Notes under the pieces: model-generated
Seen by the model: only the letters and a program-made list of their open reading frames with translations
Told to the model about the DNA's origin: nothing
Database searches by the model: none
Source of the DNA: an uncultured Lachnospiraceae bacterium
GTDB lineage: Bacteria; Bacillota_A; Clostridia; Lachnospirales; Lachnospiraceae
Assembly (NCBI GenBank): GCA_910577835.1
Contig: CAJTOU010000002.1
Location: 83,185 to 147,184 of the forward strand
Direction: 5' to 3'
Length of the DNA: 64,000 nt
Shown here: positions 16,141-24,995 of the stretch, piece by piece
Position numbering within the stretch: the first letter of the stretch is position 1
Layout: the number at the start of each line of letters is the position of its first letter
Translations under genes and position numbers: made by a program

Positions 16141-18402
16141 ATGAAACATCCATATATTTTTGGTATTCGGCATTTATCACCGGCAGGCGCATGGCATTTG
16201 CTCCGCTTTCTTGAAGAAAAGAATCCGAAGCTGGTGCTGGTTGAAGGGCCAGAGGATTTTGATGAACAATTGAAAAATATCACTCATAAGGATACAAAAC
16301 CGCCGATTGCCATATTGGCTTATACAAAAGAGGCACCTGTAAAAACAATATTATACCCGTTTGCAGAATATTCTCCTGAATATCAGGCCATTCTCTGGTG
16401 TAAATCAAATCATAGAAAATGTCAGTTTATTGATTTGCCTTCGGAGGTGTTTTTGGGGCTGCCTTCAGAAAAGAATTTAGATACAAAAGGGGAAGAGGGG
16501 CATATGAGCGTTTATGAAAAGCTCGATTTGCAGACAGGGGAAGACGGTCATGAGACTTTTTGGGAACGTGTGATTGAGCATGCGGGAAATACAGAAGAAT
16601 ATCACAAGGGAACAAATACCTTTGGAATCAGTCTTCGCGAAATAACGAAAGGCAGTGAAAGCGACTGGCCGGAAATTCTGGTAAGAGAGGCGTTTATGCG
16701 CCGAAAAATAGAGGAGGCTTATAAACAGGGATATCTGCCGGAGGAAATTGTGGTAGTGACCGGAGCTTATCATGTGGCGGGGCTTTTGGACGAGGAAGCA
16801 CAGCCAATGACAGATGAGGAGTTTCATTCGCTTCCAAAGTCTCCAGCAAATCATACCTTAATGCCATATTCCAATTACCGTCTTTCCACCCGTTCAGGCT
16901 ATGGAGCGGGAAATAAGGCACCTGCATATTATGCGCTGCTGTGGGAAGGACTTTGCAGGGAAGACTTGAATTTTACTGCAAGGAGCTTTTTATCAAGAAT
17001 CGCAGGATTTCAAAGAATACATGGCACACCAGTTTCCTCGGCTCAGGTAATAGAGGCAGTCAGGCTTGCCATATCTCTGGCGCAGCTTCGGGGAAGTTCG
17101 GTTCCTGCGCTTCGTGATTTGAGAGACGCTGCGGTTACCTGTCTTGGGGAGGGAAGTTTTTCTGCGATTAGTCTTGCAGTGGCAAATACTGAAATTGGAA
17201 CTGGAATCGGTGCACTTCCTGATGGTGTGAGCCGTACCAGTATTCAGGAGGATTTCTATCGTAAATTAAAGGAATTAAAGCTTGAAAAATACAGGGATAT
17301 TACCATACAGGATTTGACGCTTGATTTGCGTGAAAACCGCAGAGTTTCTTCACAAAAATCCGCATTTTTGGATTTGCATCGTTCATTTTTTCTCCATCAG
17401 CTCAGAGTTTTAAATGTAAGCTTTGCCAATCAGGAGGTGGTAAATCAGGAGAGCGCTACATGGGCAGAGCAATGGGTGGTCCGCTGGACACCAGAGGCGG
17501 AGATTGAGCTGGTAGAGGCAGCTTTAAAAGGAGATACAGTTATGCAGGCAGCTTCCTTTGCCATGAAGGAGCGGGTGGAGGAAGCCGAGAATATAAGTGA
17601 AATCGCACTGGTTATCGAAGATGCTTTTACCTGTGGTATGGCTGCTGCGGTAAACTATGCAACTGCGGGGCTGCAGGCTATGGCAGTAGATGCCGCATCT
17701 GTGCAGGAACTTGCTTCTACTGCGCACAGACTTTCAGTGGTGGTACAGTATGGAAATATACGGCTGCTTGACTGGGAGCCGCTGGTGCCGATTTTACAGC
17801 AGATTTTTTATCGTGCCTGCCTGATTCTTCCAGCAGAATGTGTGTGTGACGATGCTGCGGGAAAAAATATTATTGAGGCAATGGAACATTTAAACAGCGC
17901 CGCATTGGCACATGATTTTCTTGACAGTGCTTCGTGGCTTGGTACCTTGAAGGAAATTGCAGAGAGAGACGATTTAAATACAAAGATTTCAGGGTATGCC
18001 ATGGCGGTGCTGTTGGAGAGAGGCTGCGTGGATACTGAGAAGCTTCATCTTGAGGTGCAGAGAAGGCTTTCAAAGGGAATGCCCGCGGAGCTTGGTGCAG
18101 GCTGGTTTGAAGGTCTGGCGATGAAAAACCACTATGCTTTGATAGCGAGATTGTCACTGTGGGAAAGTCTGGACAATTATCTTGATACCTTGAATGATGA
18201 GGAATTTAAGAGAGCACTGGTATTTTTGCGCAGAGCGTTTGCTGATTTTTCTGCTGTGGAAAAAGATGAGATAGCGGAAAATCTTGGTGAAATCTGGGGA
18301 CTGAACGGACAGCAGGTCAGTGAAGTCATAAATGCAGATTTGAAAGAAGAGGAGCAGCAGATTATTGTGGAAAGTCTGGACGGCTTTGATTTTGATTTTT
18401 AG
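16141..18402 (+). CDS. DUF5682 family protein (YehM-like)
   Basis: A 753-residue protein of unknown activity. The N-terminus IFGIRHLSPAGAWHLLRFLEE with LVLVEGPEDFDEQL is the typical start of this family, and TGAYHVAGL near residue 205 is another conserved block; together these His/Glu/Asp motifs recall ChaN/EreA-like metalloenzyme folds, but that link is only a guess. The C-terminal half is helical. It always travels with MoxR, VWA and SWIM proteins, and its length fits E. coli YehM (about 760). It starts 178 bases after the MoxR gene, whose intervening stretch is A/T-rich with no gene, and ends 18 bases before the VWA gene. Confidence 0.82.
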   Translation: MKHPYIFGIRHLSPAGAWHLLRFLEEKNPKLVLVEGPEDFDEQLKNITHKDTKPPIAILAYTKEAPVKTILYPFAEYSPEYQAILWCKSNHRKCQFIDLPSEVFLGLPSEKNLDTKGEEGHMSVYEKLDLQTGEDGHETFWERVIEHAGNTEEYHKGTNTFGISLREITKGSESDWPEILVREAFMRRKIEEAYKQGYLPEEIVVVTGAYHVAGLLDEEAQPMTDEEFHSLPKSPANHTLMPYSNYRLSTRSGYGAGNKAPAYYALLWEGLCREDLNFTARSFLSRIAGFQRIHGTPVSSAQVIEAVRLAISLAQLRGSSVPALRDLRDAAVTCLGEGSFSAISLAVANTEIGTGIGALPDGVSRTSIQEDFYRKLKELKLEKYRDITIQDLTLDLRENRRVSSQKSAFLDLHRSFFLHQLRVLNVSFANQEVVNQESATWAEQWVVRWTPEAEIELVEAALKGDTVMQAASFAMKERVEEAENISEIALVIEDAFTCGMAAAVNYATAGLQAMAVDAASVQELASTAHRLSVVVQYGNIRLLDWEPLVPILQQIFYRACLILPAECVCDDAAGKNIIEAMEHLNSAALAHDFLDSASWLGTLKEIAERDDLNTKISGYAMAVLLERGCVDTEKLHLEVQRRLSKGMPAELGAGWFEGLAMKNHYALIARLSLWESLDNYLDTLNDEEFKRALVFLRRAFADFSAVEKDEIAENLGEIWGLNGQQVSEVINADLKEEEQQIIVESLDGFDFDF

Positions 18403-18420
18403 GAAAGTTAGGTGTAAAAA

Positions 18421-19608
18421 ATGGATGAAACTACACATATACAAAGATGGCGGCTGATTCTCGGACAGGAGAGTGGCAGCAGGTTTGGTCAGATGGGGGA
18501 TGTCGGACTCTCAGAGCAGCAGGATTTGATGGACCAGGCACTGGCAGCAATTTATAACAGACAGGAGTCGGGAGGCTTTGGCGCAGGGGGAAGAGGAGCC
18601 GGAAAAGGTCCGTCGAATCCACAAATCACCCGCTGGCTTGGAGATGTAAGGAGTCTGTTTGATAAAGATTTGGTAACAGTCATTCAGGGGGATGCTATGA
18701 CCAGATGTGGTCTAAAGCAGTTGATTTTTGAGCCGGAGCTTTTGGAAAATCTGGAGCCGGATGTTAATCTGGCATCTACAATTCTTATGTTAAAGGACCA
18801 GATTCCAAAGCGTTCAAAGGAAAGTGTAAGAGCGTTTATTCAGAAAATTGTGGAAGAAATCAACCGTCTGTTGGAACAGGATATTAAAAGAGCGGTAACA
18901 GCGGCAGTCAACCGCCGGAAACATTCTCCGATTCCATCTGCTGCTGCGCTGGATTATAAAACGACAATTTCAAGGAATTTAAAGCATTATAATCAGGAGC
19001 TGCATACAATTGTGCCAGAGCATTTTTACTTTTTTGACAGAACAAGCACGACAGCGGCAAATAAATGGACTGTGATTCTGGATGTTGACCAGAGCGGCTC
19101 CATGGGAGAATCGGTTATCTATTCTTCTATTATAAGCTGTATTCTGGCAAGTATGGCAAGTCTTACGACAAGAATTGTGGCTTTTGATACAAATATTGTA
19201 GATTTGACGGAGAAAAGTGACGACCCTGTGGATTTGCTGTTTGGATTTCAGCTTGGCGGCGGTACAGACATAGACAGGTCTGTGGCTTATTGTCAGAAGT
19301 TTATTGAAAATCCGGCGAAAACATTGTTTTTTTTGATTTCTGACCTTGAAGAGGGTGGAAATCGGGCAGCGTTTCTTCGGAGGATGCAGGAAATCAAGGA
19401 ATCTGGTGTTACGCTGGTATGTCTTTTGGCGCTGGCTGATGGTGGAAGGCCCTATTATGATGCGCAGATGGCGCAGAAGATTGCAGCGATGCATATACCC
19501 TGTTTTGCATGTAATCCTCAGATGTTGCCGGCGCTTTTGGAACGGGCCCTAAAGGGACAGGATTTGCAGCAGTTTCAGAAGGAGTTTGAGAAGAAGAAAG
19601 AAAAGTAG
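18421..19608 (+). CDS. VWA domain protein (YehP-like)
   Basis: A 395-residue protein whose C-terminal two thirds is a von Willebrand A domain with an intact MIDAS site: VDQSGSMGES (DxSxS), a Thr in GGGTDIDRSV, and an Asp in LISDLEEGG. The N-terminal third (1-200) is helical and contains SKESVRAFIQKIVEEINRLL. VWA/MoxR pairs form ATP-driven assembly or insertion machines; here the VWA probably docks the MoxR ring onto the DUF5682/SWIM/HEAT proteins. The length matches YehP (about 380). Last gene of the operon; no strong terminator follows, and the next gene starts 36 bases later, so read-through is possible. Confidence 0.88.
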   Translation: MDETTHIQRWRLILGQESGSRFGQMGDVGLSEQQDLMDQALAAIYNRQESGGFGAGGRGAGKGPSNPQITRWLGDVRSLFDKDLVTVIQGDAMTRCGLKQLIFEPELLENLEPDVNLASTILMLKDQIPKRSKESVRAFIQKIVEEINRLLEQDIKRAVTAAVNRRKHSPIPSAAALDYKTTISRNLKHYNQELHTIVPEHFYFFDRTSTTAANKWTVILDVDQSGSMGESVIYSSIISCILASMASLTTRIVAFDTNIVDLTEKSDDPVDLLFGFQLGGGTDIDRSVAYCQKFIENPAKTLFFLISDLEEGGNRAAFLRRMQEIKESGVTLVCLLALADGGRPYYDAQMAQKIAAMHIPCFACNPQMLPALLERALKGQDLQQFQKEFEKKKEK

Positions 19609-19644
19609 TGAAATGATATAATCGTTGATGGAGGTGCAAAAAAT

Positions 19645-20148
19645 ATGGATGTATTTAAAATAATGGTAGAAAATCTCGAATGGATAAATGGAGAGAAAGA
19701 TGATCCAAATGATTTATGCCTTCATGGAGATGCTGTTGCAAAAATTGGAGAAGAAATTTTTGAATACAGCGCAACAGTCAGTGCAACCGCATTGTATTTG
19801 CTGAAAACTCTGACACAGGACCATATAATTAATGAAGAAAATCAAATGCTTCCCTGCTGCGGGCATTTTATGATTCCAAATGATGATTTGACAAATGTAG
19901 ATATCTACGGCTGCCCAAACGGCATAGATTGGACAGTTCTGCATGATGGAGATAATATTAAATTAATTACGGAAAGCGGCAGAGAAACTGTAATCAGCTT
20001 AGACGAATATCAAAAGGAAGTATTCCGGTTTGCAGATAAGATAGAAGATTTTTATAAAGAATGCAGTCCCAAAAATCTGTCAAATGAATATGAGAGAGAT
20101 TGTTATTATGCTTTCTGGAATGAATGGCACAAAAGAAGAAAGGAATAA
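19645..20148 (+). CDS. Hypothetical acidic cytosolic protein
   Basis: A 167-residue protein I do not recognise. It has no signal peptide or TM segment, is acidic, and has a Cys-rich centre (LPCCGHFMIP and IYGCPNGIDW). A beta-rich middle (WTVLHDGDNIKLITESGRETVISLDEY) is followed by a helical C-terminus with many Glu, Lys and aromatic residues. The composition and size recall immunity proteins of polymorphic toxin systems, but no toxin lies next to it. The ribosome site GGAGG is 10 bases upstream. Only 7 bases separate it from the APH-type kinase gene, so the two may be cotranscribed. Confidence 0.65.
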   Translation: MDVFKIMVENLEWINGEKDDPNDLCLHGDAVAKIGEEIFEYSATVSATALYLLKTLTQDHIINEENQMLPCCGHFMIPNDDLTNVDIYGCPNGIDWTVLHDGDNIKLITESGRETVISLDEYQKEVFRFADKIEDFYKECSPKNLSNEYERDCYYAFWNEWHKRRKE

Positions 20149-20155
20149 GATAAAA

Positions 20156-20941
20156 ATGAAATTACCTGAAAAAATATACAGGCTAATAAAAGAGGATGAT
20201 TATGAAACAGATAATATTGGTATGTCCTTGGCATCTGTTCAGATATATAAGGATAAGGTTTTAAAAATTCAAAGCTGCAGCAGCGAGGCTGAAAATGAAT
20301 ATCAAATGTTGCAGTATTTATATGGAAAACTTCCTGTACCCAAAATATATGCATATGAAATATCAGACGGCAAGTCTTATTTGCTGATGAGCAAGTGCAA
20401 TGGTCAGATGGCATGTTCAGATGAGTATATGAATCACTCTGAAATACAATACAGACTTCTGGCACAGGGATTAAAACAGCTATGGAGCACAGAAATTTCA
20501 GATTGCCCTTCCAGACAGGGATTGTCCGAAAAGCTTGCTCAGGCAGAATATAATGTGAAAAATAATTTAGTGGATTTGGAAAATACAGAGCCGGATACAT
20601 TCGGCGAACATGGATTTGAAAATCCTTCTAAATTATTGGAGTGGCTTTATAAAAACAGACCCGAAGAAGAGCTGGTGCTCTCTCATGGAGACTATTGTCT
20701 TCCCAATATATTCGGGATTCAGGAGAAAATAACGGGTTATATAGATTTGGGAAAGACGGGCATTGCAGATAAATGGTGTGATATTGCGCTGTGTTACCGC
20801 AGCATATCCCATAATTACAGCGGAAGATACTCAAAAAAAACATATTCCGGCTATGATAATTTATTGTTATTTCATGAACTGGATATAGAACCGAATTGGG
20901 AAAAAATACGTTATTATATTTTACTGGATGAATTGTTTTAA
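20156..20941 (+). CDS. Aminoglycoside 3'-phosphotransferase-type kinase, APH(3') family
   Basis: A 261-residue kinase close in length to APH(3')-III (264). The ATP-binding Lys is at VLKIQ (K37). The catalytic loop reads SHGDYCLPNIF (H177, D179, N184) and the metal-binding Asp is at YIDLGKTG (D197). The C-terminus YYILLDELF and the PEEELVLSHGD block match APH(3') enzymes closely, as do EISDCPS and GKLPVPK. All residues needed for phosphoryl transfer are kept, so resistance to kanamycin/neomycin-type drugs is plausible but a divergent substrate cannot be excluded. I start at the ATG at 20156 with AAGGAATAAG before it; the frame is open 24 codons further up into the previous gene. Confidence 0.85.
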   Translation: MKLPEKIYRLIKEDDYETDNIGMSLASVQIYKDKVLKIQSCSSEAENEYQMLQYLYGKLPVPKIYAYEISDGKSYLLMSKCNGQMACSDEYMNHSEIQYRLLAQGLKQLWSTEISDCPSRQGLSEKLAQAEYNVKNNLVDLENTEPDTFGEHGFENPSKLLEWLYKNRPEEELVLSHGDYCLPNIFGIQEKITGYIDLGKTGIADKWCDIALCYRSISHNYSGRYSKKTYSGYDNLLLFHELDIEPNWEKIRYYILLDELF

Positions 20942-21088
20942 ATTGAATAAATATATGTCTCTTTCCGGCTATGAAAATGACTTGTATTGTTTATCTCTGG
21001 AAAGTAATTTTTCTGATAGCACTCTATATTCGGGTAAGAGAAATACAGGACATGTCATAAAATGTATTCAGTTAAAAAGGAGTCTGTT

Positions 21089-23164
21089 ATGAAAAATTCC
21101 ATAAAAACAGCAATAGATAAGCTTTTTGAAACGCTTTCTTTTTCAAGAGAAAAGGAACAGCAAAAAGAAAAAATATTATCTTTTGCATATCAAAAATTTA
21201 ATAATGAGCTGGATAAAGGTATTTGTCCGGCAGAGGCGGCGGGAAAGATTTTGATTCATTGTGCCAGTGTGGAGGATTTGTGTTCTTATTTAGATATGGA
21301 AGCTTCCATTCCTGTTCAAAAATCGGAGAAAATATTAACCGAAGATATATTTTTGAAAATAGTAAAAAAACTTCGAAAAAATATATATATTTTATCCTTT
21401 CTTTTTTCTGGCATAATCAGTTCTGGTGTAAGTTCTTTTCAAAATATTTCAGCTTCGGGGATTATCTTTACTGTAATTATCTGGACTGTTTTAAGTATGT
21501 TTTTGTATGTAATTGTAAAAAAACAAAAATGCCTGATAAAAGAATATCATTTTTTTTCTGCGTCCTTTGAGAATGGTTGCCGAAAAACAGCAGAGAAGAA
21601 CTATGATTTATATACGAAAAAACTGACAAATACAATCTTTGGTATTTTTTCACTTGTATTTCTTCTTGTTTTTTCTGTTTTGCTTTCTGTTACCTCATTC
21701 CGGTTTTCGTTAAAAGATGTTTTAAATACAGTTGTGTTTTATCTTACCTTGATTCAGTTATCTGTTTATTTATTTCTGAAAAATTTTCTCTGCCGAAAAA
21801 TATTTGCGGATTTTTTTGCAAAAGAAAAGACAGAGAAATATTTGTATGAATTGCGACGTGTCACTATATGTTCAGCAGGTTATTATTTTTTTCTTTTAAT
21901 CCTGCTGATTCTTTTTCGGAATAAAACCGAAAACAGTTTTTCATTTGCAATAGCAGTTATTATTTTATATTTTATACTTGCAGTTTTTTATAATTTTACA
22001 AGAAGACAAAATTTTACCAGCAAAAATATAGTTATTAATATAAAAAAGATTGTTTGTTATACTTTGGCAGTAATCTCTCTGTTTGCTTACAATATCATGA
22101 AACTGGATTTATATCTGCTTCAGCCATATATTAATACAGTGGCGGCTGTGGAACATAATTCTTATGATATTTCCTATGACGAAGATACCGGTATATATAC
22201 ACTTGTAACAAAGGAGGACAATTTCAAAATATTACAATTGACAGATATTCATCTAGGTGGAAGTATTATGTCTGTCTCGGAGGATATGAAGGCTTTAAAG
22301 GCATGTTATCAGCTAATTAGTGCAACCCGTCCGGATTTTGTCATAGTAACGGGGGACCTTGTATTTCCTCTTGGAATTATGTCATTTTCATTTAATAATA
22401 ATGCTCCGGTTATGCAGTTTGCAAATTTTATGCGCAATACTGGTATTCCATGGGCTTTTACTTACGGCAATCATGATACGGAGGCCCTGGCGACGCTTAA
22501 TCGGGCTGAGGTTGATGCTCTGATGAAATCATTGTCCTATAAAAGTTCCAAAAATTTACTTTATCCATATGTTCAGCCTGATATTTATGGCAGAAGTAAC
22601 CAGATGATTGAAATCAGACATACAGACGGAAGTTTAATGCAGGCGCTTTTTTTAATAGATTCCAATGATTATATTGAAGCAGGAGGAATAAATGAATATG
22701 ATTATATACATGATAATCAGGTAGAGTGGTATAAACGAATGGTGTTAAATCTTTCAGAGAAAGAAGGAGAAATAGTTCCTTCCATGATATTTACACATAT
22801 TCCTCTTAGAGAATATAAAGAGGCAAATGATTTATATGAGAATGGAAGCAATGAAGTCGTTTATTATTATGGGGTACTGGGTGAAAAGATGATAGATAAG
22901 ATTTGCTGTTCAAAATATGACAGCAGGCTCTTTGATACCGCTGTGGAGCTAGGCAGTACGCAGGCGATATTTTTCGGTCATGACCACTATAACAATCAGT
23001 CGCTTGAATATAAAGGCATTCGGATGACTTATGGTTATAGCATTGATTATCTTGCCATGCCGGGAATAGACAAAGATACAGAGCAGAGAGGAGCAACATT
23101 GATTACACTGAAAAAGGATGGTTCCTTTGATATCACCCCATATAAACTGACCGATTTGCAATAA
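21089..23164 (+). CDS. Membrane-anchored metallophosphoesterase
   Basis: A 691-residue protein. The N-terminal cytosolic part (1-85) is helical and resembles DUF1700/DUF1129-type leader domains of clostridial membrane proteins. Several TM helices follow (about residues 95-345 in total). The extracellular C-terminal domain is a calcineurin-like phosphoesterase with all five blocks: LTDIHLGG, VTGDLVFPLG, YGNHDTEAL, FTHIPL and FGHDHYNN. It probably acts outside the cell on a phosphate ester, for example a teichoic-acid or nucleotide substrate (inference). I choose ATG at 21089 with AAAAAGGAG at 8 bases; the frame extends 9 codons further up without a site. Upstream 20942-21088 has no gene. Confidence 0.85.
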   Translation: MKNSIKTAIDKLFETLSFSREKEQQKEKILSFAYQKFNNELDKGICPAEAAGKILIHCASVEDLCSYLDMEASIPVQKSEKILTEDIFLKIVKKLRKNIYILSFLFSGIISSGVSSFQNISASGIIFTVIIWTVLSMFLYVIVKKQKCLIKEYHFFSASFENGCRKTAEKNYDLYTKKLTNTIFGIFSLVFLLVFSVLLSVTSFRFSLKDVLNTVVFYLTLIQLSVYLFLKNFLCRKIFADFFAKEKTEKYLYELRRVTICSAGYYFFLLILLILFRNKTENSFSFAIAVIILYFILAVFYNFTRRQNFTSKNIVINIKKIVCYTLAVISLFAYNIMKLDLYLLQPYINTVAAVEHNSYDISYDEDTGIYTLVTKEDNFKILQLTDIHLGGSIMSVSEDMKALKACYQLISATRPDFVIVTGDLVFPLGIMSFSFNNNAPVMQFANFMRNTGIPWAFTYGNHDTEALATLNRAEVDALMKSLSYKSSKNLLYPYVQPDIYGRSNQMIEIRHTDGSLMQALFLIDSNDYIEAGGINEYDYIHDNQVEWYKRMVLNLSEKEGEIVPSMIFTHIPLREYKEANDLYENGSNEVVYYYGVLGEKMIDKICCSKYDSRLFDTAVELGSTQAIFFGHDHYNNQSLEYKGIRMTYGYSIDYLAMPGIDKDTEQRGATLITLKKDGSFDITPYKLTDLQ

Positions 23165-23254
23165 AAAAATAAAAATTCTGATTAACCATCTGTCATAATC
23201 CGACACTATATAAATGAAAGCTTTCAAAAATTATAAACACACGAGGTGGGAAAT

Positions 23255-24832
23255 TTGAACAGAGAAAAGGCTACAAAGCTGATAGAAGAGAATCTTCATA
23301 CGATTTTTGCATGGTGTTTGTCTCGTTTATATGACAAAACAGAGGCGGAAGATTTGGCGCAGGATATTATCTGCGCTGTGTTAAAATCCGTGGACCGTCT
23401 GGAACAGGATGAGGCGTTTTTCGGTTATCTCTGGAAAACAGCGGAAAATATTTTTCGGATGCATCTTAGAAAGAAACGGCCGGAAAATCTTGAACTGGAT
23501 GATAAATGCTGTGGTTTTTATTTTGCCACACCAGAGGAAGAAATGATTCAATCCGAACAGATTCAGCTTTTACGGCGTGAGCTTTCTCTTTTGTCAACGC
23601 AGTATCGGGAAGTGACTGTCAGATATTATATTTATGATAAAACCTGTTCTGAAATTTCCGCCGAGTTGAATATCAGCATAGAGATGGTAAAATACTATCT
23701 TTTTAAAACGCGCAAAATTCTGAAAGAAGGTATTGGTATGACAAGAGAATTTGGTGAAAAGAGCTATAATCCGCAGACGTTTCGGATGGATTATTGGGGA
23801 AACTGGACCGTTGATTTTGGAAACAGCATTTACTGGAAACTGTTTGAGCGCAGGCTGCCTGGAAATATTTTGCTGGCCGCATATGATAAACCTGTAACTA
23901 TTACGGAGCTTTCCGTTGAACTGGGCGTGGCAGTCGTTTATCTGGAAGATGAAGTGCAGATTTTGGAAATGCATGAGCTTATCAAAAAAACTGGCGATAA
24001 GTATCAGACAAATATTATTATTTTTACAGAAGATTATGAAAAACGGGTGCTTGAAAAGTTTCAATCCATTTATCAAGAAGCGGCGAAACTGGTTTATCAT
24101 AAGATTGAAAGTATTCTTCCAGCATTGAAAAATCTGGAGTTTTATGGAAATCATTATGATGAAAACCGCTTGAAATGGATATTTTCCAATCTTGTAATGT
24201 TTTGGGCATTGATAAAATGTGAAAATGCAAACAAAGAAAAGTTTGGAGATTATCCGCTGCTCTCCAATGGTTCAAATGGTTTTATTTTTGGTTATGATAA
24301 CGATAACAGCAATCATTATTTGAATGGCATATATGGAAGCCTTGTCAACAATGAAAAAACTGCGTGGGTATCAGTGGAAAATTATTGTATGATTGAAAAA
24401 TGCCAGTGGTTTAAATTGAGAAGTGAAAAAACAATTTCTGCGCTGACGGATGCGATATTGTCAAAAAATGTAGATGAGGAAAATGAAGAAGTTGTTCGCA
24501 TGATAGAGGAAGGATTTATTTCTTCTAATAATGGTCATTTGTCGCCGGAATTTCCAGTATTTACTCAGTCAGTATTTGAAAATATATATGAAAAACTGGA
24601 GTCCGCTGTTATGGAAACTTATCAGTGCATGGAAAAAATCTGTAACTGCGCCGCAGAAACACTCACAGATTATGTGCCAAAAGCATTGAAAAACATATGT
24701 GGTCAGCTTGCATGTATTCATCATCAGTCAAATATAATGGCTTATATTATGGAAACGCTTGTTGAAGACGGGGTTCTTATAATTCCAGATAAAAAAGTAA
24801 ATCTCTGTATGTTTGGAGTAAAAGTGAAATAA
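23255..24832 (+). CDS. Sigma-70 family factor with long C-terminal extension
   Basis: A 525-residue protein. Residues 1-165 form a complete ECF-like sigma factor: region 2 (LIEENLHTIFAWCL, EAEDLAQDIICAVL, FGYLWKTAENIFRMHLR) and region 4 (LLSTQYREVTVRYYI, SEISAELNISIEMVKYYL). Residues 166-525 add a large unknown part: a winged-helix-like segment (ITELSVELGVAVVYLEDEV) at about 210-250, then a mixed domain with WFKLRSEKTISAL, and a helical, Cys-bearing C-terminus. ECF factors are usually about 160-200 residues, so this is likely a self-sensing sigma factor (inference). TTG at 23255 has GAGGTG 6 bases up; a GTG at 23246 overlaps that site. A strong terminator follows. Confidence 0.82.
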   Translation: MNREKATKLIEENLHTIFAWCLSRLYDKTEAEDLAQDIICAVLKSVDRLEQDEAFFGYLWKTAENIFRMHLRKKRPENLELDDKCCGFYFATPEEEMIQSEQIQLLRRELSLLSTQYREVTVRYYIYDKTCSEISAELNISIEMVKYYLFKTRKILKEGIGMTREFGEKSYNPQTFRMDYWGNWTVDFGNSIYWKLFERRLPGNILLAAYDKPVTITELSVELGVAVVYLEDEVQILEMHELIKKTGDKYQTNIIIFTEDYEKRVLEKFQSIYQEAAKLVYHKIESILPALKNLEFYGNHYDENRLKWIFSNLVMFWALIKCENANKEKFGDYPLLSNGSNGFIFGYDNDNSNHYLNGIYGSLVNNEKTAWVSVENYCMIEKCQWFKLRSEKTISALTDAILSKNVDEENEEVVRMIEEGFISSNNGHLSPEFPVFTQSVFENIYEKLESAVMETYQCMEKICNCAAETLTDYVPKALKNICGQLACIHHQSNIMAYIMETLVEDGVLIIPDKKVNLCMFGVKVK

Positions 24833-24833
24833 T

Positions 24834-24897
24834 AATAGAATTAAACTGTCGTATTAAGTTATCCCTCTTAATACGGCAGTTTAATTCTATTTTTTTG
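24834..24897 (+). terminator. Strong Rho-independent terminator after sigma-factor gene
   Basis: About 24 base pairs: AATAGAATTAAACTG then CGTATTAAG (24834-24858) pair with CTTAATACG and CAGTTTAATTCTATT (24867-24891), broken by one mismatch or wobble, and end in a T-run (TTTTTT). The stem starts right after the stop codon. Confidence 0.9.
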
Positions 24898-24923
24898 AAT
24901 ATTTCAGAAGGATAGTGTATAAA
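24895..24923 (+). promoter_or_regulatory. Promoter of bile salt hydrolase gene
   Basis: -35 TTGAAT (24895-24900), 17-base spacer, -10 TATAAA (24918-24923). It starts immediately at the T-run of the preceding terminator and lies about 70 bases before the start codon. Confidence 0.55.
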
Positions 24924-24995
24924 ATATTAAAAATCACATTATATTACATACTTTAATAAGTTTATCTGGCATATCAGATTATAAGGAGGAAAGCT

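Noticed and set aside
23594..24154. 186-codon minus-strand frame inside the sigma-factor gene
   Set aside because: Composition is not protein-like and it lies fully opposite a well-supported gene.
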